Shown piece by piece: positions 56,162 to 64,000 of a DNA stretch of 64,000 nucleotides. The stretch comes from Allium sativum (taxonomy: Eukaryota; Streptophyta; Magnoliopsida; Asparagales; Amaryllidaceae). The position numbers were made by a program, and so were the translations under genes. The notes under the pieces are model-generated. The model was not told the origin of the DNA. It saw nothing but the letters and a program-made list of their open reading frames with translations, and made no database searches. Location: NCBI GenBank assembly GCA_030737875.1, contig CM060923.1, positions 493,484,453 through 493,548,452 on the forward strand, given 5' to 3'. Position 1 is the first letter of the stretch. Each line of letters starts with the position of its first letter.

Positions 56162-57741
56162 TGTCTTTATTGGGCTGTACACCCAAGACAAGGTAATAAG
56201 TGGTGATCGTCCAGACGTACTTGGAGATCGACCGAATATGCGAGGACCTCTCTCATGTATTGGACATATGGGACAAGGAATAAGGTGCCTCTGGTTTCAT
56301 TCAGACCCAGAATGAACTTGTAAATGGATGTGTGTATGACATTGGATTTTATTCTGTGTTGATTGATCTCTATTAAATATATATCTTTTTGGCAGCAGAG
56401 AATTTATTCTCTTTCTTAACACCCTTCTCTAAGACATATGAGCCCAGAGGTTATATATCGATAGACATAAGTTGCATAGCGTGAATTGTCAGTTTGGCAT
56501 GCTGAGATGCAGATGATCAAGGCTTCTGTTGAAAAGCAGAGTCTTGTAGTAGATGATCAAAGCACGGCTTTAATATAGCATAGCTTTGTGTATAGCGTTA
56601 ATTCGCAGGCCTCACACCCTGGTGTGAACCAGAAACGGGAGAGGACCTCAGGGAGGATATGCGTTTCCTTCTAGTTAGGAGTGGTGTCAGGATTTTGCAA
56701 GCCTAGGCCTTTTACTTATGTGGATGATGGATAGCGAGGCGCCTCGGTTATATCGGTCACTATGGTGCCGATGGATGGTTTGGTCGATATATGACTAGTT
56801 TACGCCCCATAGGGCGGGGAAACGTATTGTTCAGGCATTTTAATCCACTTCGTGTGGACCCGCGCTGACGCTCCAAGGCTTGCCTGCACGCTTGCCTGAG
56901 ACATGGGCTGGATTTTCTCGAAGCGGTAAGGACGATCCCTTGCCTTGTTTCACAGACGGAAAATCCAACTTTCAATACGTGACATTTCGGTTTTATTGGT
57001 AGAGCCTAGTATGGCGACATTGTGGGATGGGGCACTATGCCGTCTATGATTGATACATTTATATTTGAAGTTGTTTTCATACACTTTACAATATAATAGT
57101 ATCAAAACGATTTGTTTTAAACGTACCAAGCATGGTTTGGCTATTATAAGGAAAACCTCTATCCTCCGGCTTGCGTTGAATTGTGTGATGGGACCTGAGT
57201 CTTATAATAGTTCCATTTTTCCAAAAAGCGGTGCGCTGTTTGTTTTATGCACTGGTTTTCTTGGGAGAAAACCCGTTCCGTGTTATATGGCGTGGTCCCT
57301 TGATATATCTAATTTAAAGTAAAGTTTTAAATAACTGTTTTAGTTCTCACACCAGTCACATGACTGACTTGGAGTTCATTGTTTTAACCTAAACTCTGGG
57401 TGCCCCTATTTTCCACACGGGCAGCTAGTAGTTTTGGTTTTGCAGATTTTTATTCACTGGATTCTGGTTTACAGCTGGAATGATATTTGGAAAGCTTTTT
57501 ATCCGTGTATCTCTTTCAGTTGTGTTTTGTATTATTATTTTCCGCTGCTTTGTAATTTGTAAATCTCTGATATTTATCAAATGTGTATTATTTGTTCATA
57601 CTCTGTATATTCTTGTACTCTGATGAAAATTGTTGTAATAGCAATGAACTGTTCTTCTTTTTTGTGTTCCGATTAGTCTTGTTCTCAGACAATCCGTTCT
57701 TTCTCTTCTCTTCGGAGACCGGGGAAATTTGGGTCGCTACA
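56162..57741 (+). repeat. X 5' LTR, second piece
   Basis: Begins with the right TGTCT duplication of W2 (56162-56166) and ends GGGTCGCTACA before the primer site. Aligns with 17290-18798 of element A. No gene. The first part (56166-56260) has no clear match in A. Confidence 0.9.
57141..57210 (+). other. 70-nt covarying hairpin, X 5' LTR
   Basis: CTATTATAAG (57141-57150) pairs perfectly with CTTATAATAG (57201-57210). The apex CTCTATCCTCCGGCTTGCG...GATGGGACCTGAGT is nearly identical to element A. Confidence 0.65.
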
Positions 57742-58789
57742 GTTGGTATCAGAGCTTTGGTTTACAACGCTCGAGAACAAGGCATGTTAGAACCGAACGA
57801 AAGAATTCATCAGAGATTGGATTAGTAATATCCAATGAGAATGACTGGTTAGAGATGGGATCAGTAGTATCCTAGAACGAGTGTGAAGAGTAGTGTTTTT
57901 TTTTAAATAAAGATGAAAACCAATTTTGTTTTGAAAAATTTAAACCTCATAACACGTATTTGAATATTTATTTTAGATTGATTTGGACAATCGAGTATAT
58001 GGCGATTTTGAATATATATGTAAATAACGTGTATTTGAAGCCTCAAATATACTGGATAGATATGGAATCACACTCTAGTCGCCCGGAGATGATTCTGATT
58101 ATTGACGCGTCATCATCAACATTTGTTCGAGTATTCGAAAGTGGGATATCTATTTATTTCCAATTGACTGGTGTGAGAACCAAAATATTGATAGGGTCTA
58201 TTGTTGTGAATCGGCATCAAAAACATGATTTTGAATAGTTATGAAATTGAAAATTTAACCAACTGATTGATTGCTGGTTGTGTTGTCTGATTATTAGTTA
58301 ACCAATTATATTGTTCAAACCAATATGATAATAAATAGTAAATGTAGCCAATCAAGTAAAATATTGAACTGAATTGAAAATTAATTGAATTTGCATGCAT
58401 ATACATGTATATACATTGAACAGGTCATAGCAGGGAATCTAAGCAGAGGAATAAAATTGTATGCCCGACAAATAGGTACATGTTTACTAATTTATTGAGT
58501 TTTGGTGATTTTATGAGCCGATTGGCTAGCCGCTTGGCTCTTTCTTTTTCTTTTTGGATGATGAGGGCCCTGTGTGGCTAGTTGCGGTTTTAAATGTCTC
58601 CCCGTACAAAGGAGGTTATAGCGAAATTTTTCGAAAATTTAGGGTGTTAGCCAAATTTTTGAAAAATTAGAAATTCTTAGAAACTGAAAAGTTGAAGAAT
58701 GAAAGCCAGAATGAAAGTTGAGTTGATTAGTTAAAAAACTTTCAGCTCCACTCCTTTTCGAGGATGAAAAGATTTTAAGTGGGGGAGAT
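57742..58789 (+). other. X internal region, non-coding
   Basis: Opens with the primer site TGGTATCAGAGC at 57744-57755 and closes with the purine tract TAAGTGGGGGAGAT (58776-58789). The 1,048 bp between have only short ORFs (the longest 92 residues, 57960-58238, of no known family) and no Gag or Pol motif. 58330-58700 matches 16000-16380 of the element A LTR, including the mini-exon-like module. Confidence 0.85.
58424..58475 (+). other. 52-nt AG...GT mini-exon-like module, X internal region
   Basis: Preceded by ATTGAACAG and followed by GTACATG; contains GAGGAATAAAATT and GCCCGACAAATAG as at 16120-16172. With the donor at 31930 it could be the second exon of a spliced X RNA. Confidence 0.45.
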
Positions 58790-60410
58790 TGTAACAAACC
58801 GGAAAATCAGAGCCAATTTAAAATTTTTATTTTGGCAATTTTAATGAATTTGAATATTTAAAATGATTTATTTTAAATAATAACGACTAGAAATTTGTTT
58901 TGAACAGAATAAGAACAAATAAATTTATTTAAATCAAAGTTAGAATATAAATAATTATTTTAATTATAAAAGGAATTGAAATTGGCGCGGTAGTTTGAAA
59001 ACTCGATTTCAAATTTCAAATTTCAAATGAATGTACAGGATTCAAATAAACCGGATTTTGTTGAAACCAGAAATATTTGAATCTGTTTGAAAATATCTTT
59101 ACAAAGAATGTGAAAAATCTAGATTTCATAGCGGGAATAAAAAGTTATGTCTAGTTGAAAATTCAGAATAGTCGCTATTGAATTTATATAATATATAGCC
59201 CTTAAAAATAGCAATTTTGCAAACGACCTCCGTTTTCGCGAGACCACTTTTATTGGATCCGGAATGTCAAATTATTGCTAGATTCCAATTTTCAAAATTT
59301 TTAGAATCAATATGCGAGCGTGGTGAATTTAAACGCGTTTGGTCAATTTAGTTTGAATTTAAGCGACTGGAAAATGACCGTTTTTCAAACGGTCACCAAA
59401 TTCTATGAAATTAGTTTTGTTAGGACCGTATTATCAAAACAAAGTCGGAAATAATTTTTCTGTAATTTTTGGAGTTAGTATATGACCCCAGTAAATTGAA
59501 ATGTACGTTCAAATTCAATATATATTGATTTATATTTTAATTTAAACAAGAACTAATTAAAACAGTCGAATGGGCTTGCGAAACATTTCCATTGTGTCCA
59601 GAATGGAGGTAATTAGCTAGGGCCGATAGTTGTTGGGTTGGATTTGGAGTTCAGATTGATTAACAACTAAAGATGGAATTAAATAATAATAATATAATAA
59701 AATATAATTTTCTATAAAAGGGCCGAACTAAATCCCTAACCCTAGAAAACGTTTTGCCGCTGCCTTCAGGATTGAACGAACGAAATCGTTCAATAATTTC
59801 TCCCCAATTCTCGTTTAACTCATTCAATAATTTCAACAACTCCCAAAGCAAAAAAGAAAGAACGAAGAGAGATCTACAAATTGATGTTGGGTTGACGGAT
59901 TTTAGTATCGTGGATTGGGGGATTTCCGCACCTGAAGTCACGACCGCTGAGGGGATTTTCTGGCCATTGTACGGCCTCGAGCTGGCAGCGACGATGAGGG
60001 GAGGGAGACGACGGCAAGGCGCATCAAGGGCCGACCTCCGATCATCGTCAGGTGTCTTCTGGTGGCCGCGATGAGGAGAGAGGATGGGCGAAGAAATTTC
60101 GATCGGTTACAGGAGAAGAACAGTGAAGTTAATCTAAACATATTTAGTTTAATTAAAAATATTATAAAATTTATATTAAGCATTAGTTTAAATTTGTATT
60201 AAGGATTGTTTTTTTTTTAAATTTGAATATAAATTAGCATTGTTCAAATTTGAATTTTTATATATGAAATATAAAAATATGATTTTATGTATGTATAGTA
60301 TTTTTAAAAACATAATTTTTATTTATATATAACATTTGTTTTTAAAGGTAATTTTTTTACTATGTATATCATTTAAAAAATATACATATATCATTTTTAA
60401 AAGGTATGAT

Positions 60411-60572
60411 TTTTAAAAATAAAAAGACCATTGTTTATCAATAAAAAGACCGCTGTTTTAAAAATAAAAAGACCGCTGTTTTAAAAAATAAAAAGACCGT
60501 TGTTTTAAAAATAAAAAGACTGTTGTTTTAATAATAAAAAGACCGTTGTTCTAAAAATAAAAATAGCGATGT
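60411..60572. repeat. 23-bp tandem array, X 3' LTR
   Basis: About seven units, partner of 31351-31556, with about two fewer units. Confidence 0.75.
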
Positions 60573-61692
60573 TTTTAAATAATAAAATAGCATTACTTTT
60601 AGAAATAAAAAAAATATGATTTTTAGAAATAAAAATCAGATTTTCAAAAATACTTTTTTTTAATATATGAAATAGAGATGATTTAAAAATGTGATTTTTA
60701 ATTTAAATAGAGTTGTTTTAAAAATGGGGTTTTTAAAATATATTTAACAATATAAAAATACGATTTTTATTTATATTGAAGCAGAATAAAAATGTGATTT
60801 TTAAAAATAAATAGCACTGTATTAAAAATGTGATTTTTAGTATAAACCACTTGAAAACAAATTGCGATGGAACCGAGTGGAAGCGAACAGAATCCAGACA
60901 GTTCAGAAATTCAGAAATAAAACTAGAGGAGTGGATCCCAAAGGTGAGAACTTCTCAATAAAAATATTTCTGTACAGTTGTTTATTTTATAACTACATAT
61001 ATGAACTCCTCCCCATCGTCCAAAGACCATGGACGACTTGTATGATTGTATTGTTGAAATTGATTGTGATTGTGACGTGAAATGAAATATATAAAATATT
61101 CATGTGTATGGAATAAAATATTTGAAAAATAAAAATATCATTTTTATTGTATATATAAAATATACAAAATATTCATGTGTATGGAATAAAATATTTGAAC
61201 AATAAAAATATCATTTTTATTGTATATTTGGACTGTATAACATAGTCATGTGTTGAAATAAATATTTATAAACCAATCGGACGATTCGTTTATGTACACC
61301 CATTTATCTGATACTGATTAGGACGATATATTTTACACATCGCCCAACTGCACAAATAAAATCTGTGTTTGTTGATTGAAACCCAACACGGGTATTAGGA
61401 TGATATCTGACGTACACTAATCCCAATTGTTTAGTTATATGTCAATCGAAGGGTTGACAGACTATTGTAAGAATTAATTATTTATATTTAATGCTTATGC
61501 AGTTGTGTGATGCACTCTGGATGATGGTTGACTATGATAGTTATTGTTGTGTACATATGTGCATGAAATCCATATAAATAACATTATATGGTAATTGATT
61601 GAGTCTGATTCCAATTCAGAATAAACGAATATTTTTAAATAATATTCATTGTATAATCAAGATGAGATGTTTTGCAAATATTATCATTTGAA

Positions 61693-61965
61693 TGAAATTA
61701 TTAAGCAATATTCAAATTTGATTTGAAATTTGAAATGGAACTGAAATCGTTTTAAAATGAATTTAAAACGAATTTATTAAGGAATATTCAAATTTGATTT
61801 GAAATTTGAAATGGAATTGAAATCGTTTTAAAATGAATTTAAAACGAAATTATTAAGGAATATTCAAATTTGATTTGAAATTTGAAATGGAATTGAAATC
61901 GTTTTAAAATGAATTTAAAATGAATTTATTAACGAATATTCAAAATTTATTTGAAATTTGAAATG
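61693..61965. repeat. 76-bp tandem array, X 3' LTR
   Basis: Exact period 76 bp at 61701, 61777, 61853 and 61929 (TTAAG landmark); cleaner than the 5' LTR copy. Confidence 0.85.
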
Positions 61966-64000
61966 GAATTGAACTCGTTACGAATTGAATTTAAATCGAA
62001 TTTTTAAACGATTTATAAAATACGTTTTAAACGGAAATCAACGAAATATATATAATATATATTATATATATTTATATATATAAAGGCCTGAATAGAACGC
62101 GCCGCGCCGCGGTAGTTCGCGATTTTCGACCATTGACTTCGAATTAACATTACGGGAGATCCGACTGTCGGATTCTCCTAAAACTTGAACCGTTGGGTTC
62201 GCATCAAAAAGAGCTTCCGAACGAATACAAGAGATTTGAAATCTAACGGTTGCATTTGGAATTATGTCCAAATCAAAATTTGAAAAGGTCGCTGTAAGTG
62301 TAGTTCGATGACCGTTTATGGAAATCGACTGTACGGGTCTTGATAAAATTATTAAAAATATCAATAATTTGTGTAAAATCATAATAAAAGATTTGGAAAG
62401 AATTTGGATGAAAAATTCCACGTTTGTAAAGATAAAAATATTTTTTTATCAAAATGAACTAGTTATGAACTAGAATTATAATCCAATATTTTCAAATAAA
62501 TTAATTGGATTTGAAATGGTTTAAAAAATAACAAGGATTTCCAATATATGAATTGGAATGGATTTGAATCAAAATTATCTTCGGAATATTTCGATGTTGG
62601 ATTTCATGATTATTTAGATATTGTTATGCAAATTTGAAAGATATATTTGTATCTTTATTTCCAACACGATATTTGTTGGTTGTAGAATTTGATATTGAAT
62701 ATAAGCCGATATATTTTCTATTCAGAGCCTTTTATTTAATATCAAATGGGATTTTGGGTTTATCGTGAACGATGTCTTAAATAACACTGTTCTTAAACCC
62801 AGTTGAGAAAATAGTAAATCTTTTCAGTAAGATTTAGTGAAATTTTCCAATTAATTAATATTTAATTGGAATTGAATGAAAGAATTGGATTTTGGTTTTT
62901 CGTGAATGGTGTCTTCATTAACACTGTTCTTAAACCCCGTGTGAAAAGAATAATCATTTAATTAATATTATTGGGGTTTCCAGTTATATTTAGTAACTGG
63001 AATAAAAATGGAATGTGAATTTGGTTTATTGTGAACTGTGTTTTGAATGACATTCGTTCTTTAACCAGATTTACAGTGAAATGTGATATGGAATTTATAA
63101 ATCTTTTAACTAAGATTTAATGGAAATTTTCCAAAGTATAATTTTCCAATTTAGTAAAACAAATTGGAATGGAATGGAATTCGATTTGGAAATAGTCGAA
63201 GTGAATTTCTATGGAGGAAGACTGCTAATACATATGGAATTTAAAAGGCTTTTCCGTTCTTCCATTTATATTATTAGTCGGATATGGAAGTTCATATCGA
63301 TTATATATATATATATATATATTGATCTATTTTCCGTGAAGATTCCATAATTGATGGAATGTGATTTTGGGTTTATCGTGAGCTGTGTTTTAAATACATT
63401 AGTTCTTTAACCCAGTTAAAGACAGGATTTATTTCCTAAATTTGAATAATCATTAAGTAATGATTTTTCGAGATTAAAACCAAATGGAATTTTAACGAAT
63501 CTTTAATTAGATTGAAAGGTGAATCTGATAACTAAAATTATCAAATTCGGTAAATGATCGAGAATGGAGTATCACCAGTTTTGCTCCAAGCGATAGTTCA
63601 ATCTTTAATTAGATTTGAACGTGAAATGGTAATTAATTTTACCAATAACACCGTGGTGTTAGATATGAAGTATTACCAGTTTTTCTTCATGGGATGAATA
63701 GGTTGGGATTGGGAAATATAACAAATGACTTCTTCGGTAAGGTTCGCTAATCTCGACTAGTTTGGATAAACCTTAATTTGGTTCGAATTGATATCCAAAG
63801 GAAGGTTAAAATATAAATTTAAAGAATTTATCTTTGATAAAATTAATGGGAACCTTTCCCAAAGTATAAGAATAATTGAACAAAGGAATATTCTGAATTG
63901 GAATGAGGCATACGTTGTGTTTTATAGCACTTGTTTATTATATACGCGAGTTATTCGGAAAGACCGGGTTTATTCCATTCTGAATAACTAATTCGATGAT

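Larger units (their letters stand above)
30182..64000 (+). mobile_element. X, LARD-like non-autonomous element with about 6.85-kb LTRs
   Basis: 5' LTR in two pieces (30182-35036 and 56162-57741) split by W2, internal region 57742-58789, and 3' LTR from 58790 past the window edge. Primer site and purine tract are good, but the internal 1,048 bp encodes no Gag or Pol. It shares LTR ends, purine-tract neighbourhood and hairpin with element A, which could have supplied proteins. The first about 424 bp of its 5' LTR are deleted at the junction with Y. Confidence 0.85.
58790..64000 (+). repeat. X 3' LTR, cut by the window end
   Basis: TGTAACAAACCGG start after the purine tract. Collinear with 30182-35036 from 59214 on. 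Holdings: TATA box 59712-59719, 23-bp array 60411-60572, donor-like AAAG|GTGAGA (60943/60944), 76-bp array 61693-61965, four hairpin units (62755-63415), hairpin pair (63565-63689). No gene. Confidence 0.9.

Noticed and set aside
57960..58238. 92-residue ORF in the internal region of X as a residual gag
   Set aside because: No zinc knuckle, capsid or protease motif. I could not relate it to any Gag in the window.
59754..60074. 106-residue ORF in the X 3' LTR as a gene
   Set aside because: The matching 5' LTR region (30780-31013) has a shorter, differently framed ORF; the zone is an LTR leader.

Overview
The window is plant (angiosperm) nuclear intergenic DNA made almost entirely of nested LTR retrotransposons. 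I base this on initiator tRNA-Met primer sites, LTRs of 1.6 to 6.9 kb beginning TGTAAC, Ty3/gypsy pol proteins of the chromovirus type with a C-terminal chromodomain (Tekay/Del-like by eye), 5-bp target-site duplications, and the absence of any intact host gene. The species cannot be told. The labels A, W1, Y, X, W2 and Z are mine.

Layout. (1) Element A (+) enters from the left edge. Its pol gene (1-1196, resuming at 12758) is split by W1, and its 3' LTR is 13435-18798. (2) W1 (-, 1197-12752) is a complete 11.6-kb element in A's integrase, with TSD GAACC. (3) 18799-23546 is the only stretch that does not look like an LTR element. It carries a possible host promoter on the minus strand near 19.7-20.0 kb. 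(4) Y (-, 23547-30183) is an old, decayed chromovirus. Its reverse transcriptase is interrupted by a Ty1/copia-type solo LTR (27311-28260) whose upstream region holds 18/24-bp tandem repeats. (5) X (+, 30182 to beyond 64000) has LTRs of about 6.85 kb around an internal region of only about 1.05 kb with no pol: a LARD-like non-autonomous element related to A. (6) W2 (-, 35037-56161, TSD TGTCT) sits in the 5' LTR of X. (7) Z (+, 38021-48585, TSD CTTAA) sits in the 3' LTR of W2. X > W2 > Z is a three-level nest.

No element here has a complete coding capacity. W1 keeps one frame of about 1,477 codons with six stop codons and a lost RT catalytic Asp. W2 lacks most of Gag and has a PR Asp-to-Asn change. 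Z and Y lack RNase H. Because the two Z LTRs still look very alike while its pol is ruined, Z was probably already defective and moved in trans.

The most interesting signals are in the LTRs rather than the genes. W1, W2 and Z each carry two tandem stem-loops whose stems differ between copies by compensating changes around a constant CCGG-N6-CCGG apex. A and X share a different 70-nt hairpin, also with a compensating pair, and X has two further series of hairpins. These would lie in the transcribed leader and look like undescribed structured RNA elements, perhaps for packaging, dimerisation or translation. All three W/Z-type elements also have a short palindromic cassette at one LTR position that differs even between the two LTRs of the same element.
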